Positions 1-9,983 are shown, numbered from the stretch's first letter. The stretch is DNA of 31,764 nucleotides from Anaerolineales bacterium UBA3940 (GCA_002385675.1 DGDY01000307.1:1-31764); one strand, 5' to 3'. Notes: generated by a model not told the origin, from the letters alone. Numbers and translations: made by a program.

Positions 1-2
1 TC

Positions 3-1166
3 GTGCAGTGGTACCTCTTCGACTCGGAGATTAACATCGGCGTAGACCTCATGGCGGCGCGCGGCACAATCAGCATGATGCTCCCCAACTCGGAAGAGCC
101 TATTGCGGTCAGCGATCGACGCCTGGAGCAAAGCCTCCCGTTTGAGGTCAGTACCGACACGTCGCAGGCCGCCCTGCGCTTCACCGATCTGCGCACCGGG
201 CAGCCGGTTGCCTATATCGTCCTGCTGCACGACAGCACCGTCACGCTGCACAATGCCACGGCTCCACGCTTTCGCCTGAATAATGCCCCCTACCGCATTA
301 ACCTGGAGTCAGACTCCGGGCGGGTTGAGGTGCACATCCTCGATAACACGCGGCGGGACGTGGAAGTAACGCTCACCACACCGCATAGCACGACGACCAT
401 CAGCGACGTCGGACATTACGTGATCGACACGACGGACGAGCGTACACGCGTCACCACCAAGCGTGGGCTTGCGTATGTCTATGCGCCGAGCAGCCACAGC
501 ATCGTGGAAGTCCCCGAAAACCACCGCACGCAGGTCACCCGGAGCAGCGAACTGCCCGCGATTGTCCCTGCTGAGAGCAACCTGCTGGTGAACGGAGATT
601 TCCTGTCGCCATTTACGGAGGGCTGGACCTTCTACGATGACAGCGTGCTGCCAGCCGGAGCCGCGCTCAACCTGCGTTTTGGCGGGCGGGACGTCGTCGT
701 TTTCGACCGCTCGCAGGAGCGCTGGCCCAACTTGACGCTCGACCACGGCGAGACGGGCCTGGTGCAGACGGTTAATCAGGACGTGCGCGATTACAGCTAC
801 CTCGAACTGCGGGGGACGTTCTACGTGGACGAGCAGTCGCTTTCGACGTGCGGCCAGCTTGGCAGCGAGTGCCCGATGATGATGCGCATGACGTACATCG
901 ACGAGCAGGGCGTCGAGCGCGAGTACATTCAGGGCTTCTACGCCTACCACGACCCGTCGCTCGACTACCCGCTCACCTGCGATAGCTGCCGCGCGGAGCA
1001 CGAGCGTATCAGCCTGCAAAGCTGGTACACCTTCCGCTCCGGCAACCTGCTTACCGTCCTGCCCGCCGAGCAGAAGCCCGCTATTATCCAGCAGGTGCGC
1101 TTCTACGCCTCAGGGCATGCCTACCGCGTCTATGTGTCGGAGATAGAGCTTCTCGCCGGGCGCTAG
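3..1166 (+). CDS. FecR-like surface protein, C-terminal part (cut by window edge)
   Basis: The reading frame is already open at the first base, so the GTG at 3 is probably not the true start and the N-terminus lies outside the window. The visible 387 residues have no membrane segment. Residues about 40-180 are beta-rich and resemble FecR-type domains: short strands, a 'STVTLHN' stretch, and a repeat of threonine-rich strands at 115-160. A linker at 181-192 leads to 'NLLVNGDF' (193-200). That phrase commonly opens carbohydrate-binding, jelly-roll-like modules, and the rest (about 193-387) fits one. It contains a pair of cysteines near 280-290 and another pair near 325-330, which suggests an exported protein with disulfides. 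A role as a cell-surface or envelope-anchored binding protein is inference. It ends 6 bp from the convergent M23 gene, with no terminator between them. Confidence 0.6.
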   Translation: MQWYLFDSEINIGVDLMAARGTISMMLPNSEEPIAVSDRRLEQSLPFEVSTDTSQAALRFTDLRTGQPVAYIVLLHDSTVTLHNATAPRFRLNNAPYRINLESDSGRVEVHILDNTRRDVEVTLTTPHSTTTISDVGHYVIDTTDERTRVTTKRGLAYVYAPSSHSIVEVPENHRTQVTRSSELPAIVPAESNLLVNGDFLSPFTEGWTFYDDSVLPAGAALNLRFGGRDVVVFDRSQERWPNLTLDHGETGLVQTVNQDVRDYSYLELRGTFYVDEQSLSTCGQLGSECPMMMRMTYIDEQGVEREYIQGFYAYHDPSLDYPLTCDSCRAEHERISLQSWYTFRSGNLLTVLPAEQKPAIIQQVRFYASGHAYRVYVSEIELLAGR

Positions 1167-1172
1167 GCGGCC

Positions 1173-2858
1173 CTACCCGGAGACTCGCTCGGCCTGTGCC
1201 CGCCGCGCGGCGACCGCCCTGGCAATCGGCGTCAGCGCCCCATCCTCGGTTCGCCATTGCTCGTACGGATAGTTCTGCGCCGCCGACACCACAAAGCCGA
1301 AGGCTGCCCCCACGTCACCGCTCTGCTCGATCAGGTTCAGGAACTCCGCCACCTGCTCGCCCTTCGCCTGCGCACTGACGTACGGCGACGGGTTGCTGAA
1401 CTCCGTGATAAGCAGCAGCTTGCCGGGCCATTCGTCGCGGTACAGCCGGTACAGCAGCCCGCCCTCCTCGCTAAGCAGGTCGTCCGCGCCATGCCAGTGG
1501 CAGTGGCAGCCAATCCAGTCGGCCTGCTGCACCGCACCGCCCGCGCTCTCCAGGAAGGCGCGGTGATCGACACGGATGCCCGACGTCGTCGGCCCGGCGG
1601 ACAGCCCCGGCCAGCCAAAGCGCGCCTCAGGGAACTCTGCCCTTAGCCGCCCGACCACGTCGAGGAACCAGTCGCCAAACTCCTCGCCGCTGCGCCAGCT
1701 TGTTCCGTACCCCTGAACGGTCAGGTTCGGCTCGTCATGCACCTCGAAGAAGCGTACGCCCTGCTCGTAAAACCGCCGCACGTTCTCGCGCACGCGTGCC
1801 ACAAACGTCCGTGCGCTGAGGGGCCGCAGATCAAAACGGGTTGAGATCTGCACCAGCACGAACATGTCCGGGTTGATGGTGCGGGCGCGGTCGATGTCGC
1901 CGCTGGCCGCCGTGCAGTCGAATTTGAGCGCCTGGGCACCGACCTCGCGCACAACCGCCCAGTCCGCCTCCTCCATCGGCCCGCCGATGCGCGCGTGCAA
2001 CCCGAGCAGGGGCTGCTCGTAGGGCCACCAGTCGGGCCGCCAGTGCGCCGGTTGATATTTCGGGCGCTCGTCGAGGAACGGCGTCGGGTCGATGATGTCG
2101 CCGGGGTAGTCCGTCAGCCCGGCCTGAGTTGCGCCGTCCTTCTTCAGCACGAGGTGCAGGTGGCTGCGCGCCGAGTTCCCCGTACTACCCGCCAGCCCGA
2201 TCTCATCCCCCGCTTTGACGAATTGCCCCGTGTGGACGGTCGCGCGGTTGAGGTGCGCGTACACCGTCTTGTAACCGCCCGCATGGCGCACCCGCACGTG
2301 AATCCCGTAGGGATGCCCGCCTGTGCCATCGTGCACCATGTACACCTCGCCATCCGCACAGGCGTAGACACGGCTGTTCATCGGCGCGCGGAAGTCCAGC
2401 CCGTCGTGCCCCGGCAGCCCCCAGCGGCGGTAGACCTCGGGCGTTGCGCCGAATGCCTGGGTGATCACCGGGTGGTCAGTAGGCCAACGCAGGCGCAGCG
2501 GCAGAGCATCTGCCCGGTGTCCGTCCACCGTCTGCGCCCCGAAGCGCTGCCCCTGCCGGATGCGCTCGTCAAGCACGCTCTTCAACTCCTCCGGCGTGCC
2601 CGCGCGGATCACGTCCAGTGCGACTTCGGGCGCAGCCTGCCGCAGCCAGTCCACAATCGGGGCGTAATCAGCAAATGCACCGGGCGCGTCGACAAGGGTG
2701 ATGACCTGGTTGGGCCGGTGAAAGCGAACGGCTTTCTCCGGGGTTGGCGTCACTGAGGCGCGATAGCGCACGGCATAGTCGCGCACCACGCCAACCCAGT
2801 CCCAGTAGTTTTCCTCCGGCAGCAGGATGATCTGATGCTGGTCCCCCACCTCAGGCAT
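1173..2858 (-). CDS. M23 metallopeptidase fused to a clan-A-like glycoside hydrolase domain
   Basis: 561 residues in three parts. Residues 1-115 are an unrecognised alpha/beta domain. Residues about 120-262 are a LytM/M23 zinc peptidase: H151 and D155 (HxxxD), H202 and the H233-L-H235 pair are the expected zinc and catalytic residues, so the fold should cut peptidoglycan cross-bridges. Residues about 283-550 look like a TIM-barrel glycosidase. E376 in 'HDEPN' and E486 in 'ITEFS' sit where clan GH-A enzymes carry acid/base and nucleophile. The residue before E376 is Asp instead of the usual Asn. I start at the ATG at 2858, which has GGGAGAG nine bases upstream; a longer open frame to 2936 has no support. 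No signal peptide or membrane segment is visible, which is odd for a wall-active enzyme. The sugar substrate cannot be told. Confidence 0.75.
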   Translation of the reverse strand: MPEVGDQHQIILLPEENYWDWVGVVRDYAVRYRASVTPTPEKAVRFHRPNQVITLVDAPGAFADYAPIVDWLRQAAPEVALDVIRAGTPEELKSVLDERIRQGQRFGAQTVDGHRADALPLRLRWPTDHPVITQAFGATPEVYRRWGLPGHDGLDFRAPMNSRVYACADGEVYMVHDGTGGHPYGIHVRVRHAGGYKTVYAHLNRATVHTGQFVKAGDEIGLAGSTGNSARSHLHLVLKKDGATQAGLTDYPGDIIDPTPFLDERPKYQPAHWRPDWWPYEQPLLGLHARIGGPMEEADWAVVREVGAQALKFDCTAASGDIDRARTINPDMFVLVQISTRFDLRPLSARTFVARVRENVRRFYEQGVRFFEVHDEPNLTVQGYGTSWRSGEEFGDWFLDVVGRLRAEFPEARFGWPGLSAGPTTSGIRVDHRAFLESAGGAVQQADWIGCHCHWHGADDLLSEEGGLLYRLYRDEWPGKLLLITEFSNPSPYVSAQAKGEQVAEFLNLIEQSGDVGAAFGFVVSAAQNYPYEQWRTEDGALTPIARAVAARRAQAERVSG

Positions 2859-3030
2859 ACTCGACACTCTCCCGCGAATCCGCTTCTTGGCATGAGTACA
2901 TACGGCTCTGTTATAGCACAGCTTATGATCTGCCAAAAATCCGGCGCGGTGATGATGCTGGCGCTATCACGCAGAGGGTCGGATTAGTGCGTAATTTCTG
3001 CCGCCAGCAGGCCCACCCGCCCGCCAACAG

Positions 3031-3060
3031 TTGCCCGCGCCCGCCCCGGCGCTATATAAT
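3031..3060 (+). promoter_or_regulatory. Sigma70-type promoter of the zinc-ribbon membrane protein gene
   Basis: TTGCCC (3031-3036), an 18-bp spacer, and a perfect TATAAT (3055-3060). The predicted start near 3067 leaves a leader of roughly 40 bases containing three CACGT repeats and an AGGAGGG ribosome site (3093-3099) in front of the GTG at 3105. Confidence 0.65.
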
Positions 3061-3104
3061 TCCCGCACGTCGATACACGTGGATGCACGTGCAGGAGGGC
3101 CAGC

Positions 3105-3689
3105 GTGCCAGTTAACCTTACTCTCGACCTTCAACAGCTCACCGGCGTGATTATCGCAGTCGTCGCCGTGCTTGCCGCGATCCTGACTGCGCTCTGGCTC
3201 GCGCTGATCATCTGGACGTTCCGCGACATGCGCGCGCGCTCGCGAGACGTGTTCGCTCAGGTGCTTGCCGCGCTGACCGTCGCTGTGCTCAACATTCCCG
3301 GCTTCATCGTCTATCTGATTCTGCGCCCGCGCGAGACGCTCGCCGAGCAGTACGCACGCGCGCTCGAAGAAGAAGCGCTTCTGCAGGAGATCGAAAACCG
3401 GAAGGTTTGCCCCGGGTGCAGCCACCCCACCGAGGATCGGTGGCGGCTGTGCCCGTACTGCCACACCAAGCTCAAGAAGACCTGCCAGAACTGCGGCGAA
3501 CTGCTCGACCTGCCGTGGAAGGTCTGCCCGTTCTGCGAGCATTCGCAGGTCGAGGCGGCCCGCCGCCCGCGCCGCGTGAAGCCGCAGCGTGAGGAAGACG
3601 CGTTCTCGCTGCTGGACGACATCTTTGCCTCGGAGCCGTCCTCGCTGCTCGGCTCAAGCGGCGACGACGAGCCGCCTGAGTCGCTGTAA
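3105..3689 (+). CDS. Membrane protein with double zinc ribbon
   Basis: 194 residues. Two hydrophobic segments (about 13-38 and 53-74) should anchor it in the membrane. A charged helix follows (75-100), then two cytoplasmic zinc ribbons made of four CxxC pairs: C102/C105 with C116/C119, and C127/C130 with C141/C144. This matches the DZANK-type arrangement. The tail (150-194) is Arg-rich, then acidic and Ser-rich, and probably disordered. The start is GTG at 3105 with AGGAGGG six bases upstream. The gene stands alone behind its own promoter and ends at a hairpin shared with convergent eno. The function is unknown. Such proteins are often annotated only as zinc-ribbon or phospholipase-D-nuclease-N-like membrane proteins; a regulatory or scaffolding role is a guess. 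Confidence 0.75.
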   Translation: MPVNLTLDLQQLTGVIIAVVAVLAAILTALWLALIIWTFRDMRARSRDVFAQVLAALTVAVLNIPGFIVYLILRPRETLAEQYARALEEEALLQEIENRKVCPGCSHPTEDRWRLCPYCHTKLKKTCQNCGELLDLPWKVCPFCEHSQVEAARRPRRVKPQREEDAFSLLDDIFASEPSSLLGSSGDDEPPESL

Positions 3690-3710
3690 ATCCCCGTCCA
3701 CATCATGCAA

Positions 3711-3755
3711 ACAAAAACGGGCGCCGCGTTAAACCGGCGCCCGTTCGCGTTTTCG
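3711..3755. terminator. Bidirectional terminator between zinc-ribbon gene and eno
   Basis: Perfect 10-bp stem, ACGGGCGCCG (3717-3726) with CGGCGCCCGT (3735-3744), and an 8-base loop. Read on the minus strand it is followed by TTTTTGT, a good tail for eno. On the plus strand the tail is weaker (TCGCGTTTT). Confidence 0.85.
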
Positions 3756-3762
3756 AGCAGGT

Positions 3763-5408
<1,646 letters not shown>

Positions 5409-6497
5409 ATGTCGGAGAAGAAGCCAAAGGTCGTCGTCGCGATGAGCGGCGGCGTTGACAGTTCGGTCAGCGCGGCACTGCTCCTTGAGCAGGGCTACGA
5501 GGTCGAGGGGATCATGATGCGGCTGTGGTCGGAGCCGGGCTTTTTTACCGTCGAAGGCCGGCGTGACAACCGCTGCTGCACGCGTGACCAGATGCTCGAC
5601 GCCCATTTCGTCGCCCGCAAGCTCGGCATCAAGTTTGAGCTGATCGACGCGCGCGACACCTTCAAGCAGCAGATCGTTGACCGCTTCATCGAGGATTACA
5701 GCCGGGGCATCACGCCCAACCCGTGCCTGAACTGCAACCGGCACATCCGCTTCGGCTTCCTGCTGAACGAGGCGCTCGCACGCGGGGCAGACTACCTCGC
5801 GACGGGGCATTACGCACGTGTCACACGGGCCGCCGACGGCACGTACGAACTGCGCAAGGGCGCCGATCCGCACAAGGATCAGAGCTATGTGCTCAGCGTG
5901 CTGAACCAGAGCCAGCTTGCCCGCGCGATGTTCCCGGTCGGCGGCTACACCAAGCAGGAGGTCCGGGCGCTCGCCGAGAAGTTCGGCCTGCCGGTCGCTT
6001 CCAAGCACGACAGCCAGGATTTGTGCTTCGTGGCGGATGGCGATTACCGCCGCTTTCTGCGGCACTACGCCGCCGACGCGATGCAGCCGGGGCCGATCGT
6101 CCGCACCACTGGCGAGGTGCTCGGCCAGCATGATGGGCTGCCCAACTACACGATCGGCCAGCGCAAGGGGCTGGGCATCTCCTACGCCGAGCCGCTCTAC
6201 GTGCTGGAGAAGCACGCGGAAACCAACACACTCGTTGTTGGCACGCGTGAGGAACTTGGCCGGGATCATCTCACCGTGCGCGACATGAACTGGATTGCCG
6301 GTATGCCCCCTGCCGGGGCCACGCGCGCCGAGGTGAAGATCCGCTACAAGGCAAGGCCCGCCGCAGCCCTGGTGCGCCCGCTCGGCCCGGATCGCGCCGA
6401 GGTGATCCTCGACGAGCCGCTGCCCGACGTGACAGCAGGCCAGGGCGCGGTGTTCTACGACGGTGACAGGGTGCTCGGCTCCGGGATTATCATGTAG
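5409..6497 (+). CDS. mnmA: tRNA-specific 2-thiouridylase MnmA
   Basis: 362 residues. It transfers sulfur to U34 of the tRNAs for Lys, Glu and Gln, using ATP to adenylate the base. The ATP-binding PP-loop SGGVDSS is at 13-19. The two catalytic cysteines are C109 (in 'TPNPCLNCN', equivalent to E. coli C102) and C206 ('DSQDLCF', the persulfide carrier). The C-terminal part (about 215-362) carries the beta-barrel domains of the family. I choose the ATG at 5409, preceded by CAGGGAAAACGG, over the in-frame GTG at 5394. No sulfur-relay partner lies beside it. It is monocistronic, with a strong terminator 50 bases past the stop. All key residues are present. Confidence 0.95.
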   Translation: MSEKKPKVVVAMSGGVDSSVSAALLLEQGYEVEGIMMRLWSEPGFFTVEGRRDNRCCTRDQMLDAHFVARKLGIKFELIDARDTFKQQIVDRFIEDYSRGITPNPCLNCNRHIRFGFLLNEALARGADYLATGHYARVTRAADGTYELRKGADPHKDQSYVLSVLNQSQLARAMFPVGGYTKQEVRALAEKFGLPVASKHDSQDLCFVADGDYRRFLRHYAADAMQPGPIVRTTGEVLGQHDGLPNYTIGQRKGLGISYAEPLYVLEKHAETNTLVVGTREELGRDHLTVRDMNWIAGMPPAGATRAEVKIRYKARPAAALVRPLGPDRAEVILDEPLPDVTAGQGAVFYDGDRVLGSGIIM

Positions 6498-6547
6498 GAT
6501 TCATGGCGGATGACCGCCAATCCACCATGTAACCGCCACAAATATGT

Positions 6548-6577
6548 AGGGGCGGAGCATACTCCGCCCCTTGTTTT
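6548..6577. terminator. Terminator between mnmA and the A24 peptidase gene
   Basis: Perfect 10-bp stem, AGGGGCGGAG (6548-6557) with CTCCGCCCCT (6562-6571), a 4-base loop, and TGTTTTA on the plus strand. It serves mnmA well. The converging A24 gene (stop at 6584) could use the same hairpin, though its minus-strand tail is weaker. Confidence 0.85.
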
Positions 6578-6583
6578 ATCCCC

Positions 6584-7327
6584 CTACCCCCCGCCGAGCA
6601 GCCGTGCCAACTCCTTGCTCCACACGAGCAGCACCATTGCCGCCAGAATGATCGACGGGCCATAGGGCAGCGGCGTGTGCGCACGGTAGCCCTTCGCGAA
6701 GAGCATCCGCCCCAGCACGTACAGCAGCGCGAACAGCCCCCCGAAGAGCACCATCAGCACCAGCATGACGATCACGCCAGGGTAGCCGATGATCAGGCCA
6801 CAGAACGTGGCGAGGGTCACGTCGCCAAAGCCGAAGGCGACCTCCGTTACCGGCTCACCGCGCCGCGCGTTGACCGCGTTCAGATAGACGTGGCCCATCA
6901 GGTAGATGCCCATCACCACGATCTGCGCGACGGCGTAACCCGCCAGCGCCTCTACCGGCTCCCGCCTGCCGCTGAGAAACACCTCCAGCAGCGCGACCAC
7001 AAACGCGGGGAGCATCACCACGTTCAGCACCAGCCGGTGCTCGATGTCGATCACAGCGATAAGCGTGAAGACGGTAACGTAAAAGAGCAGCACGCCAAAC
7101 ATGACCGACGCGCCGAAGCGCCACCACAGGTACCCGGCAAGTGCGCCAAGCACAATCTCGACGGCGACGATCCGCGCAACCGGGCGGCCCGCCGGCGCAG
7201 GGGTTTCTGCCGGTGTCCCGGCGTCCATCTGCGCGGCACGGCGCGCGGGGAGCACAGTAGCAAGCCAGTTGACGAGCGCGCCGAGAGCCAGCCCGCCCAG
7301 GGACGCAGCCACAATTCCGAAGCTCAT
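6584..7327 (-). CDS. A24-family prepilin-peptidase-like membrane protease
   Basis: 247 residues and about seven hydrophobic segments. The two aspartates of A24 aspartyl peptidases are present: D94 in 'IDIEHRLVLN' and D169 in the signature 'GFGD'. The late 'PYGPSI' segment (221-226) is also typical. The family cleaves the short leader of type IV pilin or flagellin-like precursors at the cytoplasmic membrane face. The usual cysteine-rich N-methylating insert of PilD is absent; here the first and second segments are joined by a Pro/Ala-rich linker (about 30-52). This resembles compact archaeal or TadV-like members. The start is ATG at 7327 with GGAG 12 bases upstream; ATG at 7375 is possible but has no ribosome site. 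No pilin genes are adjacent, so the substrate is unknown. Confidence 0.82.
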   Translation of the reverse strand: MSFGIVAASLGGLALGALVNWLATVLPARRAAQMDAGTPAETPAPAGRPVARIVAVEIVLGALAGYLWWRFGASVMFGVLLFYVTVFTLIAVIDIEHRLVLNVVMLPAFVVALLEVFLSGRREPVEALAGYAVAQIVVMGIYLMGHVYLNAVNARRGEPVTEVAFGFGDVTLATFCGLIIGYPGVIVMLVLMVLFGGLFALLYVLGRMLFAKGYRAHTPLPYGPSIILAAMVLLVWSKELARLLGGG

Positions 7328-7529
7328 GTCAGGGGTGTTCTCCAGATGGCGAAGTGACAATTTAGCGTGGGGCATTATATCACGCCCGGCGCAGAGGCCC
7401 ACACCCGGCAGCCCTGTTTGGGCCGTTCGTGCGGAAGGTTACGGTTTTCTCCTACCCTCTACAAGCGCCGCCTGATGATACACTGAAACCGTGACCGATT
7501 CTCTTCACACCACCTGCCAGGCGGGGCTG

Positions 7530-8729
7530 ATGCAGCGCACTCGATACATTCTCCTCATCCTGATCTCTGTCCTTGCCGTCCTGCTGACGGGCTGTGCGGC
7601 CATGCAGACCGCGCGGGCCGAGGTCGAGGACCCCTGGGGCGTCGTCACCGTGCCGCGCGGCGAGCCTATCCGCCTGCTGAGCGTGACCGCGCTTGACGAG
7701 ACGGTCGTCGGCGGCGAGGGGCTGGAGCAGCTTCGAGGCGTGCAGATTGCAGCCAACCGCCGGATCATCGGCTTTGAAGTCGAGGTCATTGAGCGGGATG
7801 GCGGCTGCGAGGTCGGGCGGGCGTCGGGCCGCGCGGTGAACGACACCCTCAACAAGCGCATCGCCGCCGCCGTGGGCTATTCGTGCTCCACCGCCTGCAA
7901 CGCCGCCGTCGCTACCTACGAGAACGCCCACTTCACCATGGTGTCGCCTGCCTGCGGTGCAGCGGACCTCGTCGACCCGGTACTGCACAGCAGCGCCTTT
8001 CTCCGTCTGGCAGCAGACGACACCGTTGAGGCGCGGCTTGCCGCTCAGTTCGCCTACGAGCAGCTCGGCGCACGGCGCGCAGTGATCATCCACGACGGCA
8101 CACTGGAGACGAGTACGCACCTCTCCGCGTTCGACGCGGCTTTCACCGCACTGGGCGGCACGATCGCTGGCGTGCTGCGGATCGAACAGGGCACGGAGTC
8201 GTTCGGCACGACGCTCAGCCAGGCAGCCCTCCACAACCCTGATGTGATCTACGCGCCGCTCCTGCTGCCTGACAGCGTGAGGCTGGCCCGAGAGCGCGGT
8301 ATGAGCACGGCAGCCAGGGCGGCTCTACTCGGCGGGCGGCGCATGGCCAGCGACGAGTTTATCGAGCAGGCGGGCGCACAGGCAGAGGGTGTCTACGCCA
8401 TAACCCCCCTGCTCGACAGTGAACGAGCGGACGACCTCGCACGTGTGTATGAGACGCGCTTCGATACGCCGCCGACAAGCACCGCGTTTGCCTTCGGCTA
8501 CGACGCCGCCTCGCTCATACTTGACGCCATCGAGGAGATCGCCGTCGTGATGCCGGATGGCAGCCTCCAGTTCGGGCGGAAGGCGCTGCAAGATGCACTG
8601 CACACCACAGCCGCCTACCCCGGTGTTACCGGGCAGATCACCTGCTCAGAGTGGGGTGACTGCAGCGCCGGGGCGCTCGCGGTTCAGCAGGTGCGGCGCG
8701 GCGAGTGGACCGCCGTCTACATCCCGTAG
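7530..8729 (+). CDS. Lipoprotein, amino-acid-type (LivJ-like) ABC substrate-binding protein
   Basis: 399 residues. A basic start, a hydrophobic segment (8-20) and the lipobox 'LLTGC' mark a type II signal peptide with lipidated C22. The mature part reads like a type I periplasmic binding protein of the branched-chain amino acid/leucine class (Peripla_BP_6). Strand-helix units run from 'IRLLSVTALDE' and a 'YAPLLLPDS' hinge-like stretch to 'AFAFGYDAASLILDAI' near the C-terminus. Three closely spaced cysteines (about 80-130) suggest a disulfide in an exported protein. I start at ATG 7530 with AGGCGGGG upstream; a GTG at 7491 is in frame but would bury the signal peptide. No permease or ATPase gene is near, so it is either an orphan sensor/receptor or works with a distant transporter. 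The ligand is unknown. Confidence 0.8.
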   Translation: MQRTRYILLILISVLAVLLTGCAAMQTARAEVEDPWGVVTVPRGEPIRLLSVTALDETVVGGEGLEQLRGVQIAANRRIIGFEVEVIERDGGCEVGRASGRAVNDTLNKRIAAAVGYSCSTACNAAVATYENAHFTMVSPACGAADLVDPVLHSSAFLRLAADDTVEARLAAQFAYEQLGARRAVIIHDGTLETSTHLSAFDAAFTALGGTIAGVLRIEQGTESFGTTLSQAALHNPDVIYAPLLLPDSVRLARERGMSTAARAALLGGRRMASDEFIEQAGAQAEGVYAITPLLDSERADDLARVYETRFDTPPTSTAFAFGYDAASLILDAIEEIAVVMPDGSLQFGRKALQDALHTTAAYPGVTGQITCSEWGDCSAGALAVQQVRRGEWTAVYIP

Positions 8730-8732
8730 CCG

Positions 8733-9185
8733 TCAGCCCGCGTCCCCCTCGCCCTCGATCAGGATCGGCACTTCCAGCACGCGCCCACCCTCTAAAATCA
8801 GGAAGCCGCGGCGGATTAGCGTCTCTCCATCGTGCGAAGGCGCAATGATCATGTGGACCGCGCCGGGATAGGCTGCACGGCGGATATCCGTCGGCGAGGG
8901 CTCGGCACGTGCGCCCGGCGGGTGCGAGTGATAGATGCCTACCAACTTCCAGCCGCGCTCGTCGAGCAGGCGCAGCACGTCGAACAGCGCCTGCGGGTCG
9001 GCGTCGTAACCAACCGCCGGGTTCGGCGCAACATTCTTCACCGGAAAGACCTCCAGCACGCGCCGCCCTACCCCGCCGAGCAACCCGCACACTTCGAGGG
9101 GCACCCCCGCCTGCACCTGCTCCCTGATGACCGCCCAGTGCTCGCCCTGCAGCCGCAGCGGCTCGACACGCTCATCACACACCAT
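8733..9185 (-). CDS. JAMM/MPN-domain zinc metalloprotease
   Basis: 150 residues, a complete single-domain JAB1/MPN protein. The JAMM zinc site is intact: E31, H86-S-H88, and S97/D100 in the HxHPxG...PSxxD motif (86-100). Bacterial relatives cleave C-terminal peptides or amino acids from ubiquitin-like sulfur carriers such as CysO or ThiS-type proteins. By analogy this could act in cysteine or cofactor sulfur transfer. No ubiquitin-like or E1-like gene lies beside it, so the substrate is unknown. The start is ATG at 9185 with CAGGG about eight bases upstream. It is divergent from the mntR-like gene with 71 bp between starts, and the two share an A/T-rich promoter patch. It ends 3 bp from the convergent lipoprotein gene with no terminator between. 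Confidence 0.88.
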   Translation of the reverse strand: MVCDERVEPLRLQGEHWAVIREQVQAGVPLEVCGLLGGVGRRVLEVFPVKNVAPNPAVGYDADPQALFDVLRLLDERGWKLVGIYHSHPPGARAEPSPTDIRRAAYPGAVHMIIAPSHDGETLIRRGFLILEGGRVLEVPILIEGEGDAG

Positions 9186-9208
9186 GTGCCAACCCTGCCC
9201 TCCAAATA

Positions 9209-9217
9209 TGCTATAAT
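9209..9217 (+). promoter_or_regulatory. Extended -10 promoter of the mntR-like gene
   Basis: TGC-TATAAT (TG at 9209-9210, TATAAT at 9212-9217) forms an extended -10. There is no -35 hexamer at the right distance. The reverse strand of the same patch reads TATTATAG and may serve the divergent JAMM gene, so the two promoters probably overlap. Regulation of both by one bound protein is possible. Confidence 0.6.
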
Positions 9218-9256
9218 ATCAGCGATGTGAACGCGATAGGCGGGAATGAGGATCGG

Positions 9257-9940
9257 GTGTCAGTAAGAGGAACTGAGAAAACCATCTCCAAAGAGCGCGA
9301 GGACTACCTCAAGACGGTTTATCACCTCCAGCTTGAGGAATCCCCCGTGCGCACCACTACGCTCGCCCGCGCGCTCGACGTCGAGCCTGCTTCGGTGACC
9401 GGCGTCGTGAAGCGGCTGGCTGAGCTTGACCTGCTTGAGCACCGGCCCTATCGTGGGGTCGTCCTCACGCCGGAGGGTGAGAGGATCGCGCTGGAGATCA
9501 TTCGCCACCATCGCCTGATCGAATTGTACCTGATCGAGGCGCTGGGCTACAGTTGGGACGAGGTCCACGAGGAGGCGGAGCGGTTGGAGCACGCCGTCTC
9601 ACCGCTCTTCATCGAACGCATCGCCGCAGCGCTCGGCAACCCGGAGATCGACCCGCACGGCGCGCCTATCCCCACGCGGGACGGCCAGATCGAGCCGCAG
9701 ACCGGTATCGCCCTCAGCGAGCTAACTGCCGGGCAGAGCGGCACCGTCGCGCGGGTGGACGACGACGACCCGGTCCTGCTCCGCTACCTGGCGAAACTGC
9801 AGGTCCGGCCCGGTGCGCAGGTCAAAGTGGTGGATGTGGCACCGTCCAGCGGCATGATCCGCTTCGAGGTCGAAGGGGAACGGCACGCACTCGGCCCGGA
9901 AGACGCCTCGCACGTGTTTATCGAACTCACCCCCGGCTGA
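9257..9940 (+). CDS. DtxR-family metalloregulator with MntR-type metal ligands
   Basis: 227 residues from the proposed GTG start at 9257, with GAGG at 9248-9251. The GTG at 9227 sits almost on the predicted transcription start and has no ribosome site. Order: winged helix (about 10-75), dimerisation and metal domain (76-150), C-terminal FeoA/SH3-like domain (about 155-227). By alignment from memory to B. subtilis MntR and C. diphtheriae DtxR, the site residues are D16, H85, E89, E108, E111 and H112. D16 and E108 replace the Met and Cys of iron-sensing DtxR and match MntR, so Mn(II) sensing is likely. It should repress or control metal uptake genes. Mn-type SOD lies 3 kb downstream. The FeoA-like domain makes it longer than classic MntR. 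Confidence 0.88.
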   Translation: MSVRGTEKTISKEREDYLKTVYHLQLEESPVRTTTLARALDVEPASVTGVVKRLAELDLLEHRPYRGVVLTPEGERIALEIIRHHRLIELYLIEALGYSWDEVHEEAERLEHAVSPLFIERIAAALGNPEIDPHGAPIPTRDGQIEPQTGIALSELTAGQSGTVARVDDDDPVLLRYLAKLQVRPGAQVKVVDVAPSSGMIRFEVEGERHALGPEDASHVFIELTPG

Positions 9941-9983
9941 TCGGAGCCGGGCGGCAGCCTTCACGACGCTTACAGGAAACAGA

